Assembly: GCF_000427445.1 (NCBI RefSeq)
Contig: NZ_KE386496.1
Coordinates: 3,512,004-3,576,003 of the forward strand
Direction: 5' to 3'
DNA: 64,000 bases
Source: Methylocapsa acidiphila B2
GTDB lineage: Bacteria > Pseudomonadota > Alphaproteobacteria > Rhizobiales > Beijerinckiaceae
Program-made: the position numbers and the translations under genes
In this document: one piece after another, positions 10,032-19,212 of the stretch
How positions within the stretch are numbered: the first letter of the stretch is position 1
Layout of the letters: every line of letters begins with the position of its first letter
Notes under the pieces: model-generated
What the model saw: the letters and a program-made list of their open reading frames with translations, nothing else
What the model was told of the DNA's origin: nothing
The model's database searches: none

Positions 10032-11708
10032 CTAGAACAAGCCGACGACCTTCCCGGCGTCGTCGAGGTCGATATTATTGGCCGAGGGAACCTTCGGCAG
10101 GCCCGGCATGGTCATCACGTCGCCGCAGATCATCACGATGAACTCGGCGCCCGCGGCGAGCCGCACCTCGCGAATATTGATCTCATGGCCGCTCGGCGCG
10201 CCGCGCAGCTTTTGATCGGTCGAGAAGGAATATTGGGTCTTGGCGACGCAAATCGGGTAATGGCCATAGCCCGCATCCTGGAGCTTCTTGATCTGGGCGC
10301 GGATCTTCGAATCGGCCGTCACCTCGCTCGCGCCATAGAGCTTGGTCGCGATCGCCGTCACCTTGTCCCAAAGCGTCGCCTCGTCTTCATAGACGAAGTG
10401 GAAGTCGCTCGGCGTCTTGTCGATGAGCTCGACGACTGTCCGCGCGAGTTCCTCCGCGCCTTTGCCGCCTTCCGCCCAGTGCCGGCAGACCACGACCGGC
10501 GCTTCATGATGCGCCATTTTCTTTTGCAGAAGATCGAGCTCGGCGATCGTGTCGAAGGTGAAATGGTTGATCGCGACGACGCAGGGCAAGCCGTAATGGT
10601 TGCGGATATTGTTGACGTGACGCTCGAGATTGGCGACGCCTTTGGACAGCGCGTCGAGATTCTCCGTATTCAAATCCTTCAGCTCGACGCCGCCATGATA
10701 TTTGAGCGCGCGGATCGTCGCGACGATCACCGCCGCTTGGGGCCGCAGGCCGGACTTGCGGCATTTGATGTCGACGAATTTTTCGGCCCCGAGATCCGCG
10801 CCGAACCCGGCTTCGGTCACGACATAATCGGATAGCTTCAGCGCCGCCTTGGTGGCGAGCACTGAATTGCATCCATGCGCAATATTAGCGAAGGGACCGC
10901 CATGGATGAAGGCGGGGTTGTTCTCGAGAGTCTGGACGAGATTGGGCTTGAGCGCGTTCTTCAGCAGCACGGCCATGGCGCCATGGCCGTTCAAGTCGCC
11001 AGCATGAATGGGCTTCTGGTCTCTGGTGTAGCCGACGACGATCTTCGCCAGCCTGGCCTTCAGGTCGGCGATCGAGGTCGCGAGGCAGAAGATCGCCATC
11101 ACTTCCGAAGCGACGACAATGTCGAAACCGTCCTCGCGCGGAAAGCCGTTGGCGACGCCGCCGAGGCCGACGGTGATCTGCCGCAGCGCCCGATCGTTCA
11201 TGTCGACCACGCGCTTCCAGGTGACGCGCCGGACGTCGAAGCCGAGCTCATTGCCCTGATGAATGTGGTTGTCGATCAAGGCGGCCAATAGATTGTTGGC
11301 CAGCGCGATCGCGCTGAAATCGCCGGTGAAATGGAGGTTGATGTCCTCCATCGGCACGACCTGGGAATAGCCGCCGCCCGCCGCGCCGCCTTTCATGCCG
11401 AAGACGGGGCCAAGAGAAGGTTCGCGCAGGCAGATCGAAGCTTTCTTCCCGATGCGGTTCAAGGCGTCGCCGAGGCCGACGGTCGTCGTCGTCTTGCCTT
11501 CGCCGGCGGGGGTGGGGCTGATCGCGGTCACCAGGATCAGCTTGCCGTCCGGGCGATCAGCCAGGCTGTTGATGTAGTCGAGCGAGATCTTCGCCATGTA
11601 GTGGCCATAGGGGTCGAGAAATTCGTCCCCCACGCCGAGCTTGTCGAGCGCGACGTCAGTGATGCGGCGCAGCGTCGCCTGCTGGGCGATTTCGATATCC
11701 GACGGCAT
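10032..11708 (-). CDS. ftfL: Formate-tetrahydrofolate ligase
   Basis: A 558-residue enzyme, matching the usual ~557. The ATP-binding loop PTPAGEGKT is at 65-73, followed by the conserved GLGDALN and [20 protein letters not shown] segments. Start 11708 has a strong GAGGAGG site; the frame extends 99 codons further upstream without family similarity. It joins formate to THF using ATP, giving 10-formyl-THF, the entry of one-carbon units into the serine cycle. It is the last gene of a minus-strand series with gckA, sgaA and hprA, although the gaps suggest separate promoters. Confidence 0.95.
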   Translation of the reverse strand: MPSDIEIAQQATLRRITDVALDKLGVGDEFLDPYGHYMAKISLDYINSLADRPDGKLILVTAISPTPAGEGKTTTTVGLGDALNRIGKKASICLREPSLGPVFGMKGGAAGGGYSQVVPMEDINLHFTGDFSAIALANNLLAALIDNHIHQGNELGFDVRRVTWKRVVDMNDRALRQITVGLGGVANGFPREDGFDIVVASEVMAIFCLATSIADLKARLAKIVVGYTRDQKPIHAGDLNGHGAMAVLLKNALKPNLVQTLENNPAFIHGGPFANIAHGCNSVLATKAALKLSDYVVTEAGFGADLGAEKFVDIKCRKSGLRPQAAVIVATIRALKYHGGVELKDLNTENLDALSKGVANLERHVNNIRNHYGLPCVVAINHFTFDTIAELDLLQKKMAHHEAPVVVCRHWAEGGKGAEELARTVVELIDKTPSDFHFVYEDEATLWDKVTAIATKLYGASEVTADSKIRAQIKKLQDAGYGHYPICVAKTQYSFSTDQKLRGAPSGHEINIREVRLAAGAEFIVMICGDVMTMPGLPKVPSANNIDLDDAGKVVGLF

Positions 11709-12066
11709 GGATCCTCCTCTCGAAACTGGATGCGGCCGATCTTGCGCCTCGGCGAGCAAGTCGGAACTGAACTTCACTTTTTGCACGGCCATCGGTCCGG
11801 CGCCGCGCCGGATAAAATCGCTGCGAGCCCAAAGAGCGACTGCGTCGGGCCCGCCGCGCATTGAACCGCGCGCCTTTGCTCGACTGCGCTCTCTCGCGCT
11901 TGCGAATGCTCCAGCCGAACTGCGCAGCCCCGCCGGAACGATCTCGTTCGAATTCTCTCGGATCTCAGGCGGCCGGAGCATGCCGGAAACGGAAACGTCG
12001 ATCAACCGTCCGACGAACGCTTTGGAGCTCGCCGCGGCTTCGGCGGCGAGGCTCGATCGCTAAAGC
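11709..12066. other. Intergenic region upstream of ftfL
   Basis: This 358-base gap between hprA and ftfL holds the ftfL ribosome-binding site next to 11708 and presumably its promoter. I see no confident -35/-10 pair, hairpin or small gene; the frames that cross it look like chance openings in GC-rich DNA. Confidence 0.4.
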
Positions 12067-13008
12067 CTAGGCTTCCACCACATTCTGCGGCTTTCCGGCG
12101 GCGAAAGCGTCCACATTGTCGATGAGCTGGTCGGCGAGAACCTGCATCGCCTCGCGGCTCGCCCATGCGACATGCGGAGTGATGATGAAATTGGGCAGGC
12201 GGAGATCGAGCAGGATATTGCCCTGCTTGGGCGGCTCGACCGTCAGCACGTCGAAGCCGGCGCCGCCGATGACGCCCTGCGTCAGGGCCTCGGCGAGCGC
12301 CGCCTCGTCGACGAGCCCGCCGCGGCCGGTGTTGATCAGGACCGCGTCGCGCTTCATCATGCGCAATTCGCGCGGGCCGATCATATTCTTGGTCTCCGCC
12401 GTCAGCGGCGCGTGAAGCGTGATGATGTCGCTCTCGCGCAGCACGGTCTCGAAATCGACAAGGCCAGGCTGCGGGAACACGTCATAGGCGAGAACCTTGA
12501 GGCCGAAGGCCTCTGCGATTTGCGCCAGCGATTTACCGATCGCGCCATAACCGATAATGCCGAGCGTCGAGCCGCGCATGTCGCGGATCGGATGATCGAA
12601 GAAGCAGAATTGATCGCATTCCTGCCAGCGGCCGGCGCGCACGTCGTCGCGATAGGCGACAATGTTGCGACGCAACGCGAAGGCGAGGGCGAAGACATGC
12701 TCCGGAACCGTGTTGAACGCGTAATTGCGGATATTCGAGACGACGATCCCGCGCGACTTCGCATAGGCTTTGTCGACTACGTCCGTGCCCGTCGCCGCCA
12801 CCGCGATCAATTTGAGATTGGGCAACTGGGCGAGCGTCGCCTCGCGCATCGGCACCTTATTGATGATCGCGATGGTTGCGTCGGCGAGGCGCTCGACGAT
12901 CTGATCCGGCGCGGTCTTCTCGTATTCCTTGTAGCTATGCGGAAAATTAGGCGTCCGCAAATTCGCCTCGAGTGTCGAACGGTCGAGAAAGACGATCGAA
13001 TGCTGCAC
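12067..13008 (-). CDS. hprA: Hydroxypyruvate reductase (NAD(P)H)
   Basis: A 313-residue D-2-hydroxyacid dehydrogenase. The Rossmann nucleotide motif GYGAIG is at 153-158; the catalytic set Arg229 (NTGRGG), Glu258 (TVEPP) and His279 (TPHVAWAS) is intact. Length and sequence match methylotroph HprA, which reduces hydroxypyruvate to D-glycerate in the serine cycle. It lies between sgaA, which supplies hydroxypyruvate, and ftfL, on the same strand. It could also reduce glyoxylate as a side activity. Confidence 0.92.
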   Translation of the reverse strand: MQHSIVFLDRSTLEANLRTPNFPHSYKEYEKTAPDQIVERLADATIAIINKVPMREATLAQLPNLKLIAVAATGTDVVDKAYAKSRGIVVSNIRNYAFNTVPEHVFALAFALRRNIVAYRDDVRAGRWQECDQFCFFDHPIRDMRGSTLGIIGYGAIGKSLAQIAEAFGLKVLAYDVFPQPGLVDFETVLRESDIITLHAPLTAETKNMIGPRELRMMKRDAVLINTGRGGLVDEAALAEALTQGVIGGAGFDVLTVEPPKQGNILLDLRLPNFIITPHVAWASREAMQVLADQLIDNVDAFAAGKPQNVVEA

Positions 13009-13353
13009 GGCGCTAACTCTCTTTAGAACGTGGGTTGCGAACGCATGGTCGCCGCTGAATCAGGGTCGTGTTGACGGAAGGTAAGCCGAACGGCGCGGTT
13101 TTTGTCGACCTTCGCTCGCGGCTTTCGCGTCTCGGCCTTTCGCCGGTTCGCGCGCGGAGTGCGGGCGGACCGGCGAAAGGCCGGCGCTATCGCCTCCTAC
13201 GCAAGTAGAACGGCCTCGGCGGGCCGCCCGTCTTGGCTGGCTAGAAAACGCTGCGGCCCGTTAAGCCTCGAAGGGCCGACGGCTCGGCGAGGAACGGACG
13301 TTGGTAGGACAAGCGCCTCGGCGCGAAGAAAGCCTTCGCGCCGAGGCTTCGAC
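13009..13353. other. Intergenic region with two inverted repeats
   Basis: This 345-base gap between sgaA and hprA has no credible gene. It holds a perfect 15-bp inverted repeat (13133-13147 with 13169-13183, core GGCCTTTCGCCGGT) around a 21-base spacer, and a 14-bp hairpin immediately after the sgaA stop. The first repeat lies about 125 bases upstream of the hprA start and could be a regulator site or an extragenic palindrome. Confidence 0.5.
13315..13347 (-). terminator. Hairpin just downstream of sgaA
   Basis: GCCTCGGCGCGAAG (13315-13328) and CTTCGCGCCGAGGC (13334-13347) pair perfectly over 14 bp around a 5-base loop. It begins 7 bases past the sgaA stop codon, so it is well placed as an intrinsic or processing terminator, although the following T-run is absent. 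Confidence 0.6.
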
Positions 13354-14592
13354 TCAATCGTTGAGGACGCCTTCGGGATGCACTTCGGCGAAGCGCTCCT
13401 GATCAGTCGGTTTTTTTTCCTTGGCCATGATGGTCGAGCGGAAATGCTCTTGAGCCGCGCCGACGCCGCTGCCGAGCTGGATGTCGATGCCGACGTCGCG
13501 CATCGCCATTTCCGCTCCGGCGATCGCGCCGAGAACCATCAGGTCGTTGAGATCGCCGAGATGGCCGATGCGGAAGACCTTGCCGGCGACCTGGGACAGG
13601 CCGGCGCCGAGCGACAGGTTATAGCGACGATAGGCGGTGTCGATCACGTCGGCGCCGTTGATGCCCGCCGGGACAACGATGGCCGTGACCGTGTCGGAAT
13701 CCCATTTCGCTTCCTTGGCGCAGGGATGGAGGCCCCAAGCCTTGACCGCGGCGCGGACGCCGCCAGCGAGGACGTGATGACGCTCGAACACATGCTCGAG
13801 CTTTTCCTCGAACAGGATGCGCATCGATTCGCGGAGGCCGTAGAGCATCGGCAGCGCCGGCGTGTAGGGGAAATAGCCCGTCGCATTGGCCTTGATCATG
13901 TCGGCGAAGTCGAAATAGACGCGCTTCAGCCCGGCGGTCTTGGTGGCGGCGAGTGCGCGGGGGCTCGCGCAGACGATGCCGAGGCCGGCCGGCAGCATCA
14001 GGCCCTTCTGCGAGCCGGCGATGGCGAGATCGACGCGCCATTCATCCGCGCGGAAATCCAAGCTGCCGATCGAGCTCACGCCGTCGACATAGAGGAGAGC
14101 CGGGTGGTTGGCGGCGTCGATCGCCTTGCGGACGGCCCCGATGTCGCTTGTCACGCCGGTCGCGGTCTCATTGTGGACCGCGAGCACCGCCTTGATCTGA
14201 TGCGACTTGTCCTCGCGAAGGATCGCCTCGATTTTCTCCGGCTTGACGCCCGTGCCCCATTCTTCCTCGAGCACTTGCACGTCGAGGCCGAGCCGCTGGG
14301 CGAGATCGATCCACAAATGGCTGAACTGGCCGAAGCGGGACGCCAGAACCTTGTCGCCCGGCGACAGCGTGTTGCTGAGGGAGGCTTCCCAGGCGCCGGT
14401 GCCCGAGGACGGGAAGATGAAGACTTGGCCATCGACGCTTTTGAAGACTTTCTTCAAGTCCTCGAACAGAGGCAGCGTCAGTTCCGGAAATTTAGAAGAC
14501 CGATGGTCTTCCATCGCCACCAGCATGGCCCGCTGAACGCGGTCCGGCACATTGGTCGGCCCGGGGACGAAGAGAAAGTGGCGACCCGGCAT
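13354..14592 (-). CDS. sgaA: Serine-glyoxylate aminotransferase
   Basis: A 412-residue class V aminotransferase with the PLP lysine at 196 in GSQKGLMLPAG and N-terminal FVPGPTNVP. The start has a clear GGAGG site. It transfers the amino group of serine to glyoxylate, giving hydroxypyruvate and glycine, and so joins the two halves of the serine cycle. A C-terminal tail rich in charged residues (MAKEKKPTDQERFAEVHPEG) is typical of methylotroph homologues. It is followed by a 14-bp hairpin and then hprA. Confidence 0.93.
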   Translation of the reverse strand: MPGRHFLFVPGPTNVPDRVQRAMLVAMEDHRSSKFPELTLPLFEDLKKVFKSVDGQVFIFPSSGTGAWEASLSNTLSPGDKVLASRFGQFSHLWIDLAQRLGLDVQVLEEEWGTGVKPEKIEAILREDKSHQIKAVLAVHNETATGVTSDIGAVRKAIDAANHPALLYVDGVSSIGSLDFRADEWRVDLAIAGSQKGLMLPAGLGIVCASPRALAATKTAGLKRVYFDFADMIKANATGYFPYTPALPMLYGLRESMRILFEEKLEHVFERHHVLAGGVRAAVKAWGLHPCAKEAKWDSDTVTAIVVPAGINGADVIDTAYRRYNLSLGAGLSQVAGKVFRIGHLGDLNDLMVLGAIAGAEMAMRDVGIDIQLGSGVGAAQEHFRSTIMAKEKKPTDQERFAEVHPEGVLND

Positions 14593-14688
14593 ATTGCATC
14601 CTCCATAAGATAGCTTGCGACAATATTCACGAAAACATTGACGATCACAAGTCAGCGGGGCGAATCCCGCGACCGGCGATCGCCGCTA

Positions 14689-14736
14689 GAGCATGTTCCG
14701 ACAAAGCTGATCGACTTTTACGATCAGAACATGCTC
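14689..14736. repeat. Compound palindrome, probably a dispersed extragenic repeat
   Basis: GAGCATGTTC (14689-14698) pairs with GAACATGCTC (14727-14736). Inside it CTGATCG (14707-14713) pairs with CGATCAG (14721-14727), so a long hairpin can form. GAGCATGTTCCA recurs at 3337-3348. It lies between sgaA and gckA, 9 bases from the gckA stop, and may end gckA transcription. Confidence 0.6.
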
Positions 14737-14744
14737 CAATTTAC

Positions 14745-16109
14745 TCAACTGAAGCGCGCTCTTATCGATTGCAGGAGCTCCGCCAATCGAAACGCGCTTT
14801 TGGATGCCCGCGGCGAGCGCCTGCGCGTCGCAGCGTCGTCGACCTCATCGCTGATCAGGACCGCGCGGAAATCGTTCACATTGGTGAGCGTCGGACCCGT
14901 CACCACCAAATCTCCGACCGCCTTGAAAAACCCGTAGCCGTCATTGTCGGCGAGCCGCGCCTTGGCGGAGACGCCGAGGGCCGCCGCGCGGGCGAGGCTG
15001 TCGGGGAACAGCAAGGCGCCGGCGTTGTCCTCGGTGCCGTCGATCCCGTCGGTGTCGCCGGCGAGGGCATAGATCCCAGGATGCGCATCGAGCGCGACTG
15101 TGAGCGCCAGCAGGAATTCGGCGTTGCGGCCGCCCCGCCCGGATCCGCGCACTGTGACCGTGGTCTCGCCGCCGGAGATCAAGACGCAGGGCGGCGCGAT
15201 CGGCTGGCCGAAGCGACGCGATTGCCGCGCCATGGCGGCATGGACCAGAGCGACGTCGCGCGCTTCGCCCTCGATGTCATTGGCGAGGATGAGCGGCGCG
15301 ACGCCCGCCTCGCGCGCGACCGCCGCGGCGGCCTCGAGCGACATTTGCGGCGTCGCGATCATGACGTTCTCGACCTTTGCGAGCCGCCGATCGTCCGGCT
15401 TGAGCGTCTCGGCCGCGGCGGAACGCAAATGCGCCAGGACATTGTCCGGCGCGGCGATCCCATATTTGGCTAATATGGCGAGAGCTTCCGCGCTCGTCGT
15501 CGGATCGGCGACGGTCGGGCCCGAGGCGATGACGCTCGGATCGTCGCCGGGGACGTCGGAGATCAACAAAGCGACGACCCGCGCCGGCGCGGCGGCGGCG
15601 GCGAGCCTCCCGCCCTTGATCGCGGACAGATGCTTGCGGACGCAATTCATTTCCGTGATGGTCGCGCCGCTTTTCAGCAAGGCCTTGTTGACGCTTTGCT
15701 TATCAGCCAAGGTCACGCCAGGCGCCGGCAAGGCGAGCAAAGCCGAGCCGCCGCCCGAAATCAGGCAAATGACCAGATCGTCGGCGGTCAGGCCCTGAAC
15801 CGCCGCGAGGATGCGTTCCGCCGCCGCCAATCCCGCGGCGTCGGGGACCGGATGCGAAGCCTCGATCACCTCGATGCGGCTGCATGGCGCGCCATGGCCG
15901 TAGCGCGTCACCACCAGGCCCTCGAGCGGTCCGGGCCAATGGTCTTCGAGCGCTTTCGCCATGGATCCCGCCGCCTTTCCCGCGCCGACCACGATCGTCC
16001 GGCCCTTGGGCGGCGAGGGCAGATGGGGCGGCAGGCAACGGACGGGAGAGGCGGCGCCGACGGCGGCGTCGAACATATTCAGAAGCAATTGACGGGGATC
16101 GAAAGCCAT
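14745..16109 (-). CDS. gckA: Glycerate 2-kinase
   Basis: A 454-residue glycerate kinase of the GckA/MOFRL type. It has an N-terminal GAGKAAGSMA loop, LISGGGSALL near residue 115, and the MOFRL-domain stretch SGGETTVTVRGSGRGGRNAEF. Start 16109 is chosen because MAFDPRQLL matches the family and AAAGG lies upstream. It phosphorylates D-glycerate to 2-phosphoglycerate, feeding PEP carboxylase. About 33 residues follow the usual end (NVNDFRAVLI), a basic tail encoded beside the 14689 palindrome, so the original stop may have been lost. It is divergent from mtkA. Confidence 0.92.
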   Translation of the reverse strand: MAFDPRQLLLNMFDAAVGAASPVRCLPPHLPSPPKGRTIVVGAGKAAGSMAKALEDHWPGPLEGLVVTRYGHGAPCSRIEVIEASHPVPDAAGLAAAERILAAVQGLTADDLVICLISGGGSALLALPAPGVTLADKQSVNKALLKSGATITEMNCVRKHLSAIKGGRLAAAAAPARVVALLISDVPGDDPSVIASGPTVADPTTSAEALAILAKYGIAAPDNVLAHLRSAAAETLKPDDRRLAKVENVMIATPQMSLEAAAAVAREAGVAPLILANDIEGEARDVALVHAAMARQSRRFGQPIAPPCVLISGGETTVTVRGSGRGGRNAEFLLALTVALDAHPGIYALAGDTDGIDGTEDNAGALLFPDSLARAAALGVSAKARLADNDGYGFFKAVGDLVVTGPTLTNVNDFRAVLISDEVDDAATRRRSPRASKSAFRLAELLQSIRARFS

Positions 16110-16818
16110 GGCGCCTTTGAGTTTGCTTCGAGGGGTGCGTTTGCTTCGAGGTCTCGCCCGGGCCTTCGAGCCGGCAGGCGAGAGACGGCCGTCCGAGCGC
16201 CGAAGCGGCCGGCGCATTGGGCGTTGCGCCGAGCTGCGCGGCTCTCGATCATACCAGCGGAGACAACAGGCGCAGGGACTGTAAGCGCAAAGTCGCGGCG
16301 CGCCAACTCATGATGCGCAACGCCTCGACCGACGAACAACGGCGCGTGAGGGCGGCGCCGAAATCAATAGACATGCAAAATGCCCCAATTGAAAAGGCCT
16401 ATCGACTTTCATTCGACTACAAGACCGACCGGGTGTGGCCCGCGATGCCGGTCGCCGATGCGCCCGCGCCTACCGGCGCCGTTCTATAACCGCAAACGTA
16501 GGCGTTTCAACCTTTTTCTCAAAAGCAGCGCCGTTGCGGCGTTTTTGACGCTCCGGCGACAAGACAAATCGAATTCAGGCGGTTAAAGGTGGCGCCTGGA
16601 AGTGCGGGCGGGGGCGCCCGAGTGGATGGTCAAGACCGCGAAGGGCTGCTAAAGTTTGAACTCAAGCAATAGCATTCCTGCATCGCACAGTGATAAAGCG
16701 GTCCTGCGGCTCGAGCCCTTCCGAGAGTATCGCCGGGCCGTTTCGGCGTCGGGCGATTGTGACTGAATTTCAGGGTCGCGCCGAGGGGGCGCGGTCCGCA
16801 CACACGGAGGAGGCGAAG
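16110..16818. other. Divergent regulatory region between gckA and mtkA
   Basis: About 700 bases with no credible gene separate the two arms of the serine-cycle block. It must hold the promoters for gckA (minus) and mtkA-mtkB-ppc-mclA (plus). In Methylobacterium a LysR-type regulator, QscR, controls such genes, but I cannot point to a specific box here. GGAGGAGG at 16806-16813 is the mtkA ribosome-binding site. Confidence 0.45.
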
Positions 16819-18006
16819 CTGGACATTCACGAATATCAGGCCAAGGAGCTCCTGGCCAATTTCGGCGTTGCGACGCCTCGCGGCGCGGTCGCCTATAGCC
16901 CCGATCAAGCCGTTTATTGCGCAACAGAACTCGGCGGCTGGCATTGGGCGGTCAAGGCGCAGGTTCATTCGGGCGGGCGCGGCAAAGCCGGCGGCGTCAA
17001 GCTCTGCAAGACCTACAATGAAGTACGCGCGGCCGCGAATGAAATGCTCGGCAAGCATCTCGTCACCAACCAGACCGGCCCGGAAGGCAAGGTCGTTCAG
17101 CGCATCTATGTCGAGGTCGCCGAACCGTTCGAGCGTGAGATCTACCTCGGCTTCGTTCTCGACCGCAAAGTCGAACGCGTCCGCATCATCGCGTCGCGCT
17201 TCGGCGGCATGGAGATCGAAGAGATCGCCAAGGAGCACCCCGAGGAGATTCTCCAAGTCGTCGTCGAGCCGGCGGTCGGCCTTCAGGCCTTCGAGGCGCG
17301 CGAGATCGCGTTCGGCCTCGGCCTCAACCTGAAGCAGGTGAGCCGCGCGGTCGCCACGATGCTCGGCTGCTATCGCGCCTTTCGCGATCTGGACGCCACC
17401 ATGGTCGAGATCAACCCGCTGGTGGTGACGAAGGACGACCGCGTGTTGGCGCTCGACGCCAAGATGTCGTTCGACGACAACGCCTTGTTCCGGCGCAGCT
17501 CCGTCGCCGACATGCGCGACCATTCGCAGGAAGATCCGCGTGAGGTCCAGGCCGCGGAGCACAACCTCAACTATGTCGGCCTCGACGGCGACATCGGCTG
17601 CATCGTCAACGGCGCCGGGCTCGCGATGGCGACCATGGACATGATCAAATACGCCGGCGGCAGCCCCGCCAACTTCCTCGACGTCGGCGGCGGCGCCTCG
17701 CCCGAGCGCGTCGCGGCGGCCTTCCGACTCGTGCTCTCGGACCGCAACGTCAAGGCGATTCTGGTCAATGTGTTCGCCGGCATCAATCGTTGCGACTGGG
17801 TCGCCGAAGGCGTGGTGCAAGCCTGCCGTTCTCTCGACGTCAACGTTCCGCTCGTTGTGCGCCTCGCCGGCACTAATTACGAAGCGGGCCGCGACATCAT
17901 CGAGAAGAGCGGCCTGCCGATCATCTCCGCCGACACCTTGGCCAATGCCGCGCAAGCCGCCGTCACCGCTGCGTCCGGCGCCGGCAAGCAGGCGCGCGCG
18001 AGCTGA
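16819..18006 (+). CDS. mtkA: Malate-CoA ligase (malate thiokinase), beta subunit
   Basis: A 395-residue ATP-grasp subunit homologous to SucC. It starts with the family sequence [11 protein letters not shown] and carries [12 protein letters not shown] and a C-terminal ligase domain ([18 protein letters not shown]). It forms malyl-CoA from malate, CoA and ATP together with MtkB. No ATG fits: the codon before DIHEYQ is CTG, at ideal 5-base spacing after GGAGGAGG. A GTG at 16690 would add 43 unrelated residues without a ribosome-binding site. I therefore favour the rare CTG start. It leads the mtkA-mtkB-ppc-mclA series. Confidence 0.92.
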   Translation: MDIHEYQAKELLANFGVATPRGAVAYSPDQAVYCATELGGWHWAVKAQVHSGGRGKAGGVKLCKTYNEVRAAANEMLGKHLVTNQTGPEGKVVQRIYVEVAEPFEREIYLGFVLDRKVERVRIIASRFGGMEIEEIAKEHPEEILQVVVEPAVGLQAFEAREIAFGLGLNLKQVSRAVATMLGCYRAFRDLDATMVEINPLVVTKDDRVLALDAKMSFDDNALFRRSSVADMRDHSQEDPREVQAAEHNLNYVGLDGDIGCIVNGAGLAMATMDMIKYAGGSPANFLDVGGGASPERVAAAFRLVLSDRNVKAILVNVFAGINRCDWVAEGVVQACRSLDVNVPLVVRLAGTNYEAGRDIIEKSGLPIISADTLANAAQAAVTAASGAGKQARAS

Positions 18007-18091
18007 CCTGACCCCCGTGGCGCGGAGCTCGCTCATTGAGGAGCGACGCTCTGGCTTCGCCTGATAAATGCTCGAGGGAGCTTCATAACGA

Positions 18092-18997
18092 ATGAGCATT
18101 CTGATCGACGAAAACAGCCGGGTCCTGATCCAGGGATTCACCGGCGACAAGGGAACGTTTCACGCCAAGGAGATGATCGCCTGCGGCACCAAGGTCGTCG
18201 GCGGCGTCACGCCAGGCAAAGGCGGCGCCACCCATCTCGGCCTGCCGGTGTTCAACACGGTGAAGGAAGCGGTGCGCGCCACCGGCGCGACGACCAGCAT
18301 CACCTTCGTGGCGCCGGCTTTCTGCGCCGACGCCATCATGGAGGCGGCGGACGCGGGCATTCAGCTCGTCTGCTCGATCACCGACGGCATCCCCGCCCAG
18401 GACATGATGCGGGTGAAGCGCTATCTGCTGCGCTACAATCGCGAGCGGCGGACGTTGATGGTCGGGCCGAACTGCGCCGGCATCATTAGTCCCGGCAAGG
18501 CGATGCTCGGCATCATGCCGAGCAACATATACAAGCAGGGTTCGGTCGGCATCGTGTCGCGCTCGGGCACGCTCGGCTATGAGGCCGCGGCCCAGCTCAA
18601 GGAGCTCGGGCTCGGGGTCTCGACCAGCGTCGGCATTGGCGGCGACCCGATCAACGGCAGCTCGTTCCTCGATCATCTCATCCTGTTCGAGCGGGATCCG
18701 GAGACCGAGGCGGTGATGATGATCGGCGAGATCGGCGGGCCTCAGGAAGCCGAGGCGGCGGCCTGGATCCAGAAAAACATGACGAAGCCGGTCGTCGGCT
18801 ATGTCGCCGGCCTCACCGCCCCGAAGGGACGCCGCATGGGCCACGCGGGCGCGATCATTTCCGCGACCGGCGACAGCGCCGCAGAGAAAGCCGAGATCAT
18901 GAAATCCTATGGCCTCGCCGTGGCGCCGAGCCCGAGCGAGCTCGGCGCAACAATGGCGAAGGTGCTGGCCGAAAGAGGCGGCGCGCGGGCGCACTAG
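18092..18997 (+). CDS. mtkB: Malate-CoA ligase (malate thiokinase), alpha subunit
   Basis: A 301-residue SucD-like subunit. The CoA-binding Rossmann domain opens with RVLIQGFTGDKGTFHA, and the phosphorylated catalytic His is at 251 in GRRMGHAGAI. GAGGGAG lies upstream with slightly long spacing. With MtkA it makes malyl-CoA for cleavage by malyl-CoA lyase, giving glyoxylate and acetyl-CoA. Its place between mtkA and ppc separates it from the sucCD of the TCA cycle. Confidence 0.93.
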   Translation: MSILIDENSRVLIQGFTGDKGTFHAKEMIACGTKVVGGVTPGKGGATHLGLPVFNTVKEAVRATGATTSITFVAPAFCADAIMEAADAGIQLVCSITDGIPAQDMMRVKRYLLRYNRERRTLMVGPNCAGIISPGKAMLGIMPSNIYKQGSVGIVSRSGTLGYEAAAQLKELGLGVSTSVGIGGDPINGSSFLDHLILFERDPETEAVMMIGEIGGPQEAEAAAWIQKNMTKPVVGYVAGLTAPKGRRMGHAGAIISATGDSAAEKAEIMKSYGLAVAPSPSELGATMAKVLAERGGARAH

Positions 18998-19158
18998 CCG
19001 CGGGGCTTTGGTCGATTGGTTTTGAGCCTATCCAATCGGAATGCGCTCTAGGCGGTTTTCCGCCTGGAGCTCCATCCGCGGCGCTTTGCGTTTCGCGCCG
19101 CGGATCAGCGCCAATACAGCCGTAATCGAGCCGCAGTTTCTGAAACGAGGGGGGCGAC

Positions 19159-19212
19159 ATGATGAAGGCGATTCAACATATTGCGGCAGGCCGCCGCGGG
19201 CGCCGCTCATGA
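19159..19212 (+). CDS. Possible 17-codon leader peptide overlapping ppc
   Basis: An ATG at 19159 follows GAGGGGGG at good spacing and encodes MMKAIQHIAAGRRGRRS. Its TGA at 19210-19212 overlaps the ppc ATG at 19209 (ATGA). It could couple ppc translation to the leader, or just provide the ribosome-binding site for re-initiation. No database support is possible here, and it is too short for homology. Confidence 0.35.
   Translation: MMKAIQHIAAGRRGRRS

Noticed and set aside
13102-14613. 503-codon plus-strand frame across sgaA
   Set aside because: Antisense of an unmistakable aminotransferase; such long shadow frames are common at this GC content.
16630-18150. 506-codon minus-strand frame across mtkA
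   Set aside because: Antisense of mtkA, with no domain pattern.
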